Shown piece by piece: positions 15,443 through 26,769 of a stretch of 64,000 nucleotides of DNA. The DNA lies in assembly GCA_002633005.1 (NCBI GenBank), contig NMRA01000151.1:476400-540399 (forward strand). Direction: 5' to 3'. A program made the position numbers and the translations under genes. Origin of the DNA: Phoronis australis. Taxonomy: Eukaryota; Phoronida; Phoronidae. The notes under the pieces were generated by a model. It saw only the letters and a list, made by a program, of their open reading frames with translations. It was not told the origin of the DNA and ran no database searches. How positions within the stretch are numbered: the first letter of the stretch is position 1; each line of letters opens with the position of its first letter.

Positions 15443-15752
15443 TATAAGGCAACGCCAAATATCAATATAATTTATCCATGGTGTCTGGTACTGCAGCTGT
15501 AAGTTCTAGCAGGTAGCCCTAATTCATGATTACTGCACATGGGAAATGATGTGGAAATAGTCTACAAGTAGTGTTCTTAAAGTTGCAAGAAAAGTAGAAT
15601 CTCCACTAACTGTGGCCTTTATTTGCACAGGTCATTCATATTTGCCATGTAGTAACTTGCAAACCGATTTTAATTTAACTAATTGAAAGACGCAAATACT
15701 AAAATAATTTATCTGTTGTGCACTTCAAGTGAAGTATTTTTTCAAACTACAG

Positions 15753-16082
15753 ATGGACCTAAACAGCTGTTCTGCACTGTTACCAATGGTGTTTTAAACA
15801 GAACTTCCACTGGACTGACCGTAACGATCTTTAAAGGAGAAAGTTTCAGAATACGATGCATCACTGACTTGGCTTACCCCTCCGTGTCTATTTCTGTGAG
15901 TCCTGAGGTCGGTCGGCTGGGCAACCTCTCCTCTGTAACGGGCGCCACAGGAAGGGCATATTTCAGAGATGTAGTCGGAGTCAGCAATATACATTACCAT
16001 CGACAGGACATCGAATTCTTGGCTATGAACAACTTTGCTTCAGAACTGAAAACGTCTGAAATTATACGCCTTAATGTCATAT
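15753..16082 (+). CDS. IgSF-TSP1 receptor, exon encoding Ig-like domain 2
   Basis: An ACAG acceptor ends at 15752 and a GTAAGT donor begins at 16083. The exon is 330 bases and phase 1-1, joining exon 1 with a YGP linker. The peptide resembles an Ig domain: a first-cysteine strand (SFRIRCITD) with the following AYPSVSISVS, aligned to domain 3's AYPNVEFQWM. The core tryptophan is replaced (SISVS) and the position of the second cysteine reads EFLAMNN, with no cysteine. So the intradomain disulphide is missing while length and exon frame are kept. Sequons NRT and NLS are present. The only other cysteine is near the N-terminus (QLFCTV) and could pair in a non-standard way. Confidence 0.8.
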
Positions 16083-18870
16083 GTAAGTACGAGGGGGTTT
16101 GGGGGACTCAAATGAGCCACCGCATTTGGCAAAGTGGGCAAAAATGTCCGCCTCAGAGAAACAAAAGGCCTGAGAAGACGAGACAAAAGACCACTTAAAA
16201 AGGGCGAATGCACAATTCAGAGTTTTAAACTTGGTACCCCGGTTTTTTAGCCCCCGTCTTTTTTGTTAGCAAAAGGTCCACATTGTCAAAAATTCGAGGC
16301 CCCTATATTTTAGGCTGGGTTGCGCGCACGAAGTGTGTTGAAAATGAAAGCAGGAATTTGACTGGATTGAAAAGGTAGTTTTATTGGTACACAAATAAAT
16401 GACAATAAATTAAATACAAATATTTAGCCCAGAAATCGAACCATTATATCCAGGCTTACCCCCTACTAGCAGTAGTGTTTACGTGACTTTCGAAAAACTA
16501 CTAGTGTTTGGGGAGCTAAGTGTGTGTTTGCGTAAATTATTGCCGTTTTCAACTGTTTCTACAGTTTGTATAATAACTTGCAGTGTTATACCTGTTGCTC
16601 AAATACTTTTTGTTTTTTCGTTTCCTGTAGAACTTTTACTGTACCCATGAAATAAAATTTTAAAAAAATAATATTTACCTAGTAAAAAAAATAAATCCAA
16701 TACTTTGTGTTGCTGACAGTGCACGATGTGCTTACCAATTACCCGGCAGACTATCCCTCCGTTTCCGTTTTTTCCATCATCCCGCCGCGCCATAGAAATG
16801 TTCCGCTTTTTAACACAGGGCAACACTGACGTATTAATATATACTTAGAGGTGGATCCAGGACTTCGAGTTATGGGGGAAAGCAGGACGGGGTATTAGCC
16901 AGGATTTTGACCGTCAGATATTCTTACACCCGAAATGCCAAATCGAATCTGGGGAAGTTTAAGGAGAACATGGCCCCCTTGACCCTCTAAATCCGCAACT
17001 GATACTACTGCATTTCCCACGTGAAAAGGAAAGGAAAAAACAACGTTTCCTGGGTATTGAGGCATCCTCAATTTGCCCATTCAACTGGACTTTAAAATGT
17101 CACTTTTGAGTGTAACGCATGCCGTTGGACAGAAATAGTTTAGGAACGTTCTTGTGGGTTGTAGGGAACATTTCACCCTTGCGTTTCGGCATAGAGTTAG
17201 ATGCCCCGCTTTGTATCCGGATGTTCAGATTCTTTTCACTCCACTTTTCCTCTGTTTTCAATCTGTAATTTTGACAACTATGGAACAAGTGTTCCTTTTA
17301 TTTCATTGTTATGAATATTGTTGTTTTCCAGAGTCTGCTTTCTTTGGTAACATAATGAAGTTTCACTTTCTAAAGAAATGAAGTTATTTACAAATTCCTG
17401 TGGAAAGTCTTGTACTGCAACCTAAATAACAATGTATATATGGTATATTTTAAACCTACACCAATATATTACCTAGTTTTTACCAGAAACCCTTTATCTT
17501 CAAATTTCGATTAAGTAGTTGGGTAATTCATTCATCACATTTTTGTAAATGTCACTTCACCGTAAATTTTTACTAAACAACTGTTTCAAACGGCAGCAAA
17601 AGTCCAATAAAATGTATATAAAAATGAATGATTTTGGAAGAGTATCTGACTAAATGCTTCACAGTTACTGTTAGGAATGCGTATCCTATTTTTGTCTTGA
17701 TAGGGTAGAAATGATTTGAATCATTGAAATTATTTCCTTGCTGGTTCAATTAGTTATTCACATAGCCTGCCTGGTCCATTTCCTTTTCAAGCTAGTATTA
17801 CACCCTTCTATTTTTGCAATTTGGAAACACTTGTTTTTTTAGAATTTGAAACAAGAATCAAACCTGTCGGCTATGCAAAAATTGTGATTATTTAAGAATC
17901 ACATTTATTAATTTGTCGTTTGATTCTTCTGTAATCATACACTATAAGGAACTGATGGGAGGTCTTTCTAATGATATGACTCTTATGCAGTTGGATTTAA
18001 AAACGGAGGAGTCGCAAGAAGTTTTAGAGAAAGTAAATACCATAGCAATAAGCAACATCGGGTCCAATGAATGCAAACAAATGCCAAATAAGCACGTAGC
18101 AACCTGAGCAGCTCGAGATCGAAGTTGACATTTCAGAGCTAGAGTTCTATGATTATACATATTTTGACGTGGGTATACACAACATTAGAAAACGAAAATT
18201 TTTCTTGCATAGCCTTCTTCATATATTCTAGCAGGACATTTATTATCAACAGTTTTAAGGCCACCAATGTCTCTTCTACTTATATTCTCTGATGTTGTGT
18301 TGACATAGATTATCGACAATAGATTCGCAACTCCGACATTTTCTTGAGAAATATCCTAGAGGAGGCGCTACCATTTAAACCTAGCAAGCTCAGGTTCCGG
18401 TTCGTGTATTGTGACGGGAAAATTTTCCATCTATTTTACTGTCTAGTACAACGAAAAAAATATAATTTCAGTATTGAAACGCTGTTCAAGGTATTCCAAT
18501 AGTAGAGTCCAGAAATTCTGAGTGGCAACTGAGTGCATTCGAGCTTAAATGAAATATCAAATAAACTGATGTTGAAGTGCGAAATTGGTTTATGAGTAGG
18601 CCTAGTGGTTATTTCTGGAATATTAATATGAGCTTTATTTAAAAAGGTAACGTTTTACGAACGTTCAATTTATTTGAACACGGATGTGAGTTGGGCAAAA
18701 TCGCCGATCCAAAATCGCGACAAAATGACCATAATTAGCAGACGACTCAATTGTCGGAAATTATGCGTGCTACATCTGCCTGGTGTCGCTAGTGAATAAT
18801 GACGTCACAGCTTTTGGGTAAGATAACAGATTTCGCCCATTGAAAATATATGGAGTTGATGGTTCATGCA
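16083..18870. other. Intron 2, first part
   Basis: Non-coding AT-rich sequence apart from the MITE at 16850-17001. No splice-bounded coding exon was recognised. The small open frames at 17154-17381 and 17913-18160 overlap opposite-strand frames and carry no motif. Confidence 0.45.
16850..17001. mobile_element. MITE of the GTGGCGGAT-ended family, copy 1
   Basis: Starts with GTGGATCCAGG and ends with AAATCCGCAACTG, imperfect inverted termini. The interior CAGGATTTTGACCGTCAGA and CCCCCTTGACCCTCTAAATC are shared with 33651-33806 and, in inverted orientation, with 26632-26766. Non-autonomous, about 150 bp, no coding capacity. Confidence 0.75.
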
Positions 18871-18871
18871 T

Positions 18872-18953
18872 TATAGTCTTGGGTGACATTGAGTCTAATG
18901 CAGGGCCAAGCTCACCGCATGTACAGCACTGTATTTGCACATATCAACAACAT
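18872..18953 (+). pseudogene. 2A-like motif fragment, possible LINE ORF2 start relic
   Basis: One plus-strand frame reads IVLGDIESNAGPSSP at 18873-18917, close to the 2A ribosome-skipping consensus D(V/I)ExNPGP. Such motifs are known at the start of ORF2 of some non-LTR retrotransposons in marine invertebrates, in the form ..LLSGDIE.NPGP. Here the proline before GP is alanine. The frame ends at a stop 15 codons further on. No endonuclease domain could be followed downstream, so this is a weak call from a short motif. Confidence 0.35.
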
Positions 18954-21900
18954 CAAAGCAAACGATTTTTCCACGTGTGAGATTTTAAAGCAAACTGCAC
19001 TCAACAGCAATTGAGTTGCAGGTACATGTATGCGTGGGTCAGGAAGCTTGGCGCGCCCGACATCCTGAAGTGTGTCTGTAATCCGGACTTAACGATTGCT
19101 TCTCACACCAATCGGGCTAGGGGTTTCATTGTATGTGTTCATGCCACGGTTAAGAATGAGACCAAGAACACATTCATTCATAAATTTCTAGCCGCTGGAT
19201 GGACTATGTCAACAATAAGAAATTGCAATTTTGAGGCCTCGCTTTCGAAGCTAATTGAAAGAAGGAAATCCGCCTCTTTTTTGGCAGACAACTCTCAGAA
19301 ACATCTTATATTACACATAAGGACTACCAAGTAAACTTATTTCGCTGCATTCATCATTTGACAGGGGAGATGAATCCGGAGGCATTTTTGTAGTGTTGAA
19401 AGTGGGTGTTACTCATGTGCTTCTACAAGCCAGTATACGGGGCGGTGAACATTGAACGACATGTTAATGGTTAGACCTTGGATGTGTGTGAAAAAATCCG
19501 AAATCTCTCGAATGGGCTCATTCATTTTTTTGTTTAAAAAAACAATATTGCATATAATACACGAAAGCGAAATTCTTTTTTGATTTCATTACGTTTAAAA
19601 TGGCTTCAGGAAGAAATAATTAATGAGAATCAATGTTTTAGAGACCGTAATGCTGTCTGACATATATCCATACTTCATTTCACCCTTTAAGCCTTCATGA
19701 CTGACCTTGGGTTACGCCGGCACATTTGATGACACATTTGCCTTGAGTCAGTAGCCAAAACAGGTGACGCCCTTAGATATTTTTTAGGTTGGCAAAAATA
19801 AATAAAGTGATTTTTAGTGAAATATTCCGATTTGCGCACTATTTCAAGGCGATTTAGCGAATTAAGCGTTTTAGACGAACTGAATTTTTTTCACTTTTAA
19901 GACAAAAGCATCGATGTCTGAAACAAAAAATCTAAAAAATATCAAAATCGCATGGTGCTTTCAAAAGTTATTTACAATTTATGTGTCAAATTTTGACTCG
20001 CGCTGTTATAATAGGTTACGAGTTCAAAAGTGCTTAAAAATTATTTTCACGAATATTCTAACTGTAAAATTTAATGGCACATGTCTTTACCTACCATTCT
20101 GTACAATCCAATAGTTTACACCAGAATTTAATCACGCACATGTAACTTATTGATTGGCTATGGTGCTCACAATTCACGTTGGACAACATGGCGACTTTTG
20201 CTGATCTGACAGGCTACATTGTGAGCCGTGAAGATTTATCTGTAATACATTTGTAGACACTCTGCTACCAAAACGCAGTTTTGTAAAAAATTCTGATGTT
20301 TGTACCATAACTATTACGAATACACTATTTATTTCATTGTGAAGTACCCAATTAATTGAGATTGCGCTCAGCTAAAAATAGTTGAAATTGCTTTGAATCG
20401 TTTTGGTTGAAAGTCAACTTGATTCAAGATATGATTACGCGTCACAACAGAACACATGTTGTTCTAAATTTTATGCATAAACTGTGCTTTTGATTCATGT
20501 TTTGTAAGTAGTTACTTTCTACTTCAGGATATATCAAATAAAATTTGAATAAATTTTACTTGATTTATAGAAATAGGTTACATTTGGATGATGAAGTAAG
20601 AAGCTTACACGGATCCTTCAGCCACATAGGCTCATACGTTTATTATCATGCTTGTCAAGTTATAGTTTAGGCGCTTTTGTGAAAATCATTCGCCATGGTA
20701 ACAATCCTGCATGTCCACTTTCATACTTAATGTGATTTTGGTTCAGCCTTTATTGCTGAACATCTAATGTACTTTTTGTGGCCAAAGGTTGTTAGGATTA
20801 TTTTAGTTTGCGTATTAATTTGTACTGAGATCACTTTGCTAGGTGTAAGCCGTAGCTACATGTACAATGAAACTTTGTGACCCCTACGTCCAATGCTTTT
20901 AAGAGATATCATTTCTATCTCAGTGAAATGGCAAAATTTCATGAAATTTCACGAAAGAATGTAGTTATAGAAACTGCCATCAGGGGACCAGCAGTAGTAG
21001 AGTTGCTTAAAATTTGACTTCAACTGATTTGATCACCATAGAAGCATATTTGCAAAAATTAGTGAAGCCCTTTTATGAGGTTTACGAGATACAACTGCAT
21101 ACGATGGTATGATCTTTCTATCGGCTGTTGCTTGAAAACAAACAAAAGGCCCATTTTTATTTCTTCATTTTCTTAGTCAGACAGAAAACTGACGGAAAAT
21201 ATTATTGGAAATGACCAGCACCTCGCGAAATGGCCCCCAGAGCACCTGAAAAAGGGCTAAAAATAAAGACATAAATTTGTGCAAAATTTACCAATTTTGA
21301 CACTCCGGTGAAGGTTAACGGAAACTCCTTTAAAAATGCAAAGACTGTCTTCTGATAGAGAGGTGCAATGTCACTAACTTAACCTTTTTGAACCAAAAAT
21401 GGGATAATTTGTACCAAAATATCCATGATGCTCTATATAATGGACCCAAAACATTTCAAATTGACATTTCGAACATTTTTTCACCAGGATGAAGAGCTGA
21501 AACGGTGGCCTAGAGTCGACCTTTTGGTGCTCTCGTGGAATAACCGTTAATCACTTTCAAAGAGATTGTTTTTGCATTCCAACTGAATAAATAATTGTAA
21601 TAAACCATGGTTAAATGACCTCATAAAATTGACATTGAGGCACTAATCAAGACTAAAGAGCGTTTAGAATGTCAGGTAATCAGGTTATTTTTAACTGGTA
21701 CTGTGACCATTGTGTCCATGTATAAATTCCAATTACTCTTTATAAACAATGTTTAAAACGAACAAAAAAACTCAAGAAACAATGGACATTTTTAATCCAA
21801 ATTCTTGACAAGTCACGCCCGAGCTTGTTTCCTTGTTTGAATTTGAATGACACACGTGAGGTGACAACGACTAAGTTAGAAAATACCGAACTGTTTTTAA

Positions 21901-22757
21901 GAAAGTTTGTAAGTAAGAACCATGTTCATCCGTCCCCAGCGAACCCTACACTTACATCAATGACCATGATTGAATTGAATAACCTCCAAGTGAATGGAGT
22001 CCAAGTAAAAAAAAACCGTTGCAGGAAATTGATACCAAAATAACGAGGATTACGATCGCACAAGTAGTATTATGCTGAAAATGCCAGTAGCAGTTCCAGT
22101 TGCTAAGCTTTTGAACAAAATATTGTCGTATGCCTGCTTCGCTTCCAGTTGGAAAATTGGGATTATTATGTCCGTTCATACTGTTAAGCTTTCTCATTGC
22201 ATTCATTACTTTACTTTGTACTCCATCTAAATTGCTTTATTCCATTGTCTGTATGCAAATCATCTTCAGTGAAATAATATGTAACATCTACTGTAGTCCG
22301 GTTTTCTGGGTAGCAGAAGCGCTGTTTCTCAGTTAACTAAATTTATCCACACTATTCACTTTGAATTTCTGAAAGGCAACAGCGCCAGTGTCGTCTTTTT
22401 GATTGAGCTTAAGCATTTATTGTTGCACTGTTAATTGAATTAAAATCACCGGCTCTTTGCTTTTTGTATCATTTGCACACACCTCGACACCGCCTCATTC
22501 CCCGGGACGCCATGCAAATCGTCACATTTTTGGTTACAATTGGTGTTAATTTTGTCTGAATGCAGAAGCCAGTTGGTCTGCAGAGTGTAGACAAAATATC
22601 ATCTAATCTACCAACTTTGTCTTAGTTAGAAAGTCGACCTGAAGTCGTGATTTTTGTAGATACTTTTATTTAATCTTTCTTTCTGAAGCCTTCTGTACTT
22701 ACACTAACAGTAATAGCAAGACTAGCAAAACCTATGCCGATCTGTTTTTCTGTTTAG
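18954..22757. other. Intron 2, second part
   Basis: Mostly AT-rich. The open frame at 19011-19334 is protein-like but matches no family I recognise. From 19350 to 22757 I see no exon, domain or repeat shared with the rest of the window. Confidence 0.4.
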
Positions 22758-23060
22758 ACGGACCCACTGTGGTTGAAGTCAAAGTAAAAGGGATGAACAA
22801 CTTTTACTTAAAAGTGGGACAGTCATATACGTTTCAATGTGAAAGTAACCAGGCCTACCCAAACGTGGAATTTCAGTGGATGCTAGAAAGAAACTTGACC
22901 CAGAACGACGAGAGAAGTGAAAGCGTTGCGTTGACGACGGGCTTTCTGAGTGAGCTAAGCTTCGTTCTACAACATGTTGACCGGAAATTGACGTGCACAG
23001 TAACCAACACGAAGGAAAACCGAATTACAGTTTCCCGCACCGTAACGATAGACAACCCAG
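22758..23060 (+). CDS. IgSF-TSP1 receptor, exon encoding Ig-like domain 3
   Basis: A TTTAG acceptor ends at 22757 and a CAG|GTACAG donor follows 23060. The exon is 303 bases, phase 1-1. The Ig fold signature is complete: YTFQC with the first cysteine, VEFQWML with the core tryptophan, and RKLTCTVTN with the second cysteine, followed by the G-strand pattern SRTVTID. A sequon NLT is present. It is the membrane-proximal Ig domain and is followed after a 598-base intron by the TSP1 exon. Intron retention would give a stop within five codons (NPGTA stop). Confidence 0.88.
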
Positions 23061-23197
23061 GTACAGCTTAGCTCTATTGTCAAAAGAGACTCTATTACAA
23101 CTAACCTGTAAAACCAATCCCTTCTATGAGCGATAGATATCTCTAATCAAGCTAATACTAATTAGTATTTGGCCTGCAGTAACATTCATTATTATCA

Positions 23198-23449
23198 ATG
23201 GTCCTAATGTCCTATACGGAGTTTTCTGCACAAACACGTGACGAACGATTGGAAAGTATCAATGCGGAGACAAAAAGTCAAATCCTAATGTATGCGGGGC
23301 GTTTGTTTGGAGGTTACACGTCTGTAGTCGCCACCCGTCGAGCATTCCCGAGACATTTTAGTCAACCGAACTATCTGAAATATTTCCCTAGCTACAATTA
23401 CGCAACGAAAACTATGGACGAGATTGACGGACCGAAAAGAACTTTTTAA
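23198..23449 (+). other. Unassigned open frame in the intron between Ig3 and TSP1 exons
   Basis: An ATG-initiated frame of 83 codons (start MVLMSYTEF, end DGPKRTF) lies in this short 598-base intron. Its composition is protein-like and richer in G+C than the flanks, and a CTGCAG acceptor-like site precedes it at 23174-23179. However, the frame has a stop right after that site, there is no GT donor in frame at its end, and I recognise no family. It may be chance, a relic, or an alternative exon used in another frame. Confidence 0.2.
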
Positions 23450-23658
23450 GAGAAGGAAAATTTGTTCTATGTTTTAGTTGTCTTGTCGGTTTTGACGTCC
23501 ATATCCTTATGAAGTGAGTATGTTTTAGGTTGATAAAGTTTCCTTTTATAAGCGCGCAGGTCGTATCTTAAAATGAGCCTGTCTGCAGAAAACTACAGAG
23601 AAAATATTGAGCTGTATTAAATTATTACGAATTGAATTAGGAGTTGTTTTCTCGACAG

Positions 23659-23826
23659 TTGATGGTGGGTGGGAATCATGGCAGTCGTGGTCGCAGTGCA
23701 GCACCACCTGCGGCGATGGCAGAATTTTCCGTCTCAGACCCTGTATCAACCCAGCGCCTCTCTTTGGTGGACGGTTCTGCATCGGAAGCAACCACGAGAC
23801 CAAGCTATGTGGGAATTCCGAATGTA
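23659..23826 (+). CDS. IgSF-TSP1 receptor, exon encoding a thrombospondin type 1 repeat
   Basis: The acceptor CGACAG ends at 23658 and the donor GTAAGG starts at 23827. The exon is 168 bases, phase 1-1, and codes for one full TSP1 domain. It has the WxxWxxW motif (WESWQSWSQC, C-mannosylation type), CSTTCGDG (the O-fucosylation consensus), the arginine strand (RIFRLRPC) and all six cysteines, ending LCGNSEC. TSP1 repeats bind glycans and extracellular matrix or guidance ligands, but the ligand here is unknown. It is the last extracellular module, followed by a 10.8-kb intron and the transmembrane exon. Confidence 0.92.
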
Positions 23827-25310
23827 GTAAGGCTAAAAACAACGATATTTTATGATTTCTAATCTGAGTGATTGGCATGATTTGCAAGCAAGTAATGAAT
23901 CTTGCAATATTAAATACAGATGTAGTTCCGCCCTCTAAACATGTCTTCCTGGGTGTCACCAGTTTTGACGGTGCACAACAACACGTCTAAAATTGCTCCG
24001 CTTCGCGTCAACGTTACTTGACCGAATGGTAACTTTCAGTTGCAATCATTTCAAGGAAGCCTTCGAGAGAAGTTTTTGAGCGACTTTCGTGATTTCGATT
24101 TCCATCTCGTACATGTATTTGATAATGAAATGCACCATTGACATTTAACATTTTTATCTGAAATAAGAAATCCACTATGACACCTCCAGTTTCATGAAAA
24201 TATCCTTTAAACAGATACCAAACCCAGTTTTGCGATTTTAGCAAAACGTGTCTTTTTTAACGGTTGTTGAACATTTAGTACTTCTGATGATGTATAAAAG
24301 CAATATTCAGCATCATGATTTTCTTTTTGTTCCTCGAATCGAGCTTTGGGTTCAATGAAGGCGTTGGTTTCCTGTTAACAAATAGCAGGTCGCGTCAATT
24401 GTTGATATAAAATGGCGGAGATTGAGTTTCCGAGTTATTCTATTTGAGAAAAGGAAGGAAACATACAGCTGGACAAAAGCGGTTCAGGCAAAGATTGTTG
24501 AATATCGGGAGAAGTTCCACGGGAATATTAATTAATGTGGCTCTCCAGGTGGTGCATGCGAGAAGTTTGCCAGAAAGTCGCACTACGGCGAGGTGAGTGT
24601 TCACTGCCAGTTCCAGATCAGTGTTACCTCAGGTGACGCCTGAAGTACATTGTTTGTGATCGTTTACGTGACTATGAGTTCATGAACGTGGAGAAGACAT
24701 GACACATATTGCAAAGTGGTAGCATAGGCTTACCTGGCGTTAGCAATGTTTACTAGACTAACAAAAATAGGCTAACTGGTCTGAAGTGTTGAATGGTTGC
24801 TTGTATTGACAAAGTAATAAAGCCAGCTACGCGCACTTAAAGATACTATATCGCATTAAAACCGTGAGTATTCAAATTTCTAGCGAGCGCCACCTTGTGA
24901 CTTCCTGGAGAATTGTGTGTGTAAGAATAACCAGGAAAAGAAACACTTTGTAAATCAATGCGACTTTAAATAAAACACTACAACTGAGACGCTTGAAAAC
25001 AAGTACAAAAATACACAAAAACCATAGTAATTCCAAATACTACCTAATCGTTATTTGATAGTGTAATGAATAAATAATAAAAACTGTGCCTTATTTCATT
25101 AGGGTAACGATGATATACTACCATAATAAAAATAGTCTCGCAAAACGAGACTTTTGCGAGATTGTAATGGTAACTGGTTTTCGGATGGTTTCCGGCACGC
25201 CGGAAGACCCGGAGTTGTTTGTAAACCAGTACTTCATTTGCATATTCACAATTTAATGAGACATATTAAGTGGAAATACGAATAGTTATCCTGCGAAAAG
25301 TTCAGTAAGG
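23827..25310. other. Intron 4, first part
   Basis: No coding exon, domain or shared repeat was recognised. A start-like ATGGCGG context near 24412 is followed by a stop within 13 codons. Confidence 0.4.
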
Positions 25311-25392
25311 CTTGGACCTACGCTAGGACCTACACTAGGACCTACGCTAGGACCTACGCTAGGAACTACGCTAGGACCTACGCTAGGACCTC
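25311..25392. repeat. 12-bp tandem repeat, about 7 units
   Basis: The unit GCTAGGACCTAC is repeated with single-base changes (CACTAGG, GGAACTAC). The array is short and ends in GGACCTCTCTG. Confidence 0.9.
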
Positions 25393-25634
25393 TCTGACAT
25401 CAACCCAATAAAATACGCGGATATATCTCACGTAATATTGCGAAGACTTGCTTTTTAGTAAGGTCCTAGCGTTACGGAACTCTACCTTGATTTGTACCAA
25501 GGTTAGTCCTAATACGGTGAAGACTCAAAGCTGCGAATATCACACTAGTCTTACAGTTATTAGATTTCGGGTGACAATCGATGCAAAGCTAATCGTAGCG
25601 CATGTATTTGACATGACTTCACCTGGCTGGGTGG

Positions 25635-25740
25635 TTGGGATTGTTCTAAGAACCCCTCGACCCCAATACCTGACAACCCCATCGACCCACGAGCCCAATG
25701 ACCCACGACCCACAACCCCCTCGAGCCTGCCTACATAAGC
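25635..25740. repeat. C-rich imprecise minisatellite, arm of an inverted pair
   Basis: GATTGTTCTAAGAACCCCTCGACC and following ACCCCAT/CGACCCAC units match the reverse complement of 26380-26470, where GTCGAGGGGTTTTAGAACAATCC occurs. The pair encloses about 0.65 kb. It may represent termini of a non-autonomous element, but no target duplication was identified. Confidence 0.6.
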
Positions 25741-26379
25741 TAGACTCGATCTGAGCATTGAACAAGCGCTGACTTGCAGGACCAACGAGTCGAGCCGTGA
25801 GCTCTGTTAGCTTTTCCTGTTTTTCGTTTGCAACTAAGAGAGTCAATTCGGCAAGTTTGAAAGCCAAAAACAGAAAAAAACGCGACCAGATCAAAACAAA
25901 GACCTACCATAGTTACAAATGTCGTTCCCGGCAGAGTATAATGGTCGCGTCCGCTCTTCAGGGAATGGCAGATTCCAGTTTTTTGGAGAGACTGCGAGAA
26001 ACCGACTAAAATATAATTTCTTCAGTGAATATAAGTTTGAAACACAAACCGTCAACTAAAATGTCTCAACGTCATATGAAGTGTATTGTAAACAAGTATA
26101 AAACAGAACGCAAATAATAAATGGGTGAAATAATGTTCATTTACTTTAACACAAAGAGCAAGTGGTAACCGCTCGTGGAACTATTTTTGTGACAACGATA
26201 TCGCGTTCACAATTTGGTATTTCAGATCAGCGTTCTCACGCCACTTCCTGGTTTTAACCACCAGACTCGAGCCAGAGAGGACTCGCGTGTAGGTGTAATA
26301 TATGTATTATGGGAAAGTCATTCAGCGACGTAATTTGATTATGGAATATTTAAAAAGCGCAGATATATCTATTGCCACA

Positions 26380-26470
26380 GGTCGTTGGTCGAGGGGTTGT
26401 GGTGGGTCGTGGGGGTTGTGAGTCGAGAGGGTCTTTGGTCGAGGGGTTTTAGAACAATCCAGGTCGTTGG
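26380..26470. repeat. G-rich imprecise minisatellite, inverted partner of 25635-25740
   Basis: Units of GGTCGAGGGGTT and TCGTGGGGGTTG end in TTTTAGAACAATCC, the reverse complement of the left arm. No coding meaning. Confidence 0.6.
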
Positions 26471-26631
26471 TTGGCTTGTACACAGGCCCGTAGGAAGGCA
26501 AAAATTGAGGGGCACAAACCATTTCGGCTTCGCCAAACCATCGCCACCACCTCCGCCACCCCCCTAGCCCCCGTGCTCCCGATGCTACCATATTTGTACC
26601 GAATCTCCCACGTCCGCCCTAGGTGTGGAAC

Positions 26632-26766
26632 ACTGTGGCGGATTTAGGGGTGGCCAAGGGCCCATGGCCCCCTTAAAATTCTAATTCTAACCCTAACGGG
26701 TAAAACCCTGGCTAATACTCGTTCCTGCCCCCCAAAATCAAAATCCTGAATTCGTCCCTGGGACAC
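26632..26766. mobile_element. MITE of the GTGGCGGAT-ended family, copy 2 (inverted)
   Basis: Starts CACTGTGGCGGATTTAGG and ends AATTCGTCCCTGG. The interior GGCCCCCTTAAA and CCCCAAAATCAAAATCCTG are the reverse complement of copies at 16850-17001 and 33651-33806. Confidence 0.7.
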
Positions 26767-26769
26767 AGT

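Noticed and set aside
20880-21545. Possible shared repeat with 55570-56230 (both end in GGTGCTCTCGTGGA)
   Set aside because: Only a short terminal word is clearly shared. The rest could not be aligned by eye.
25311-25392. CRISPR-like array
   Set aside because: The 12-bp units are contiguous with no spacers, and the window is animal nuclear DNA.
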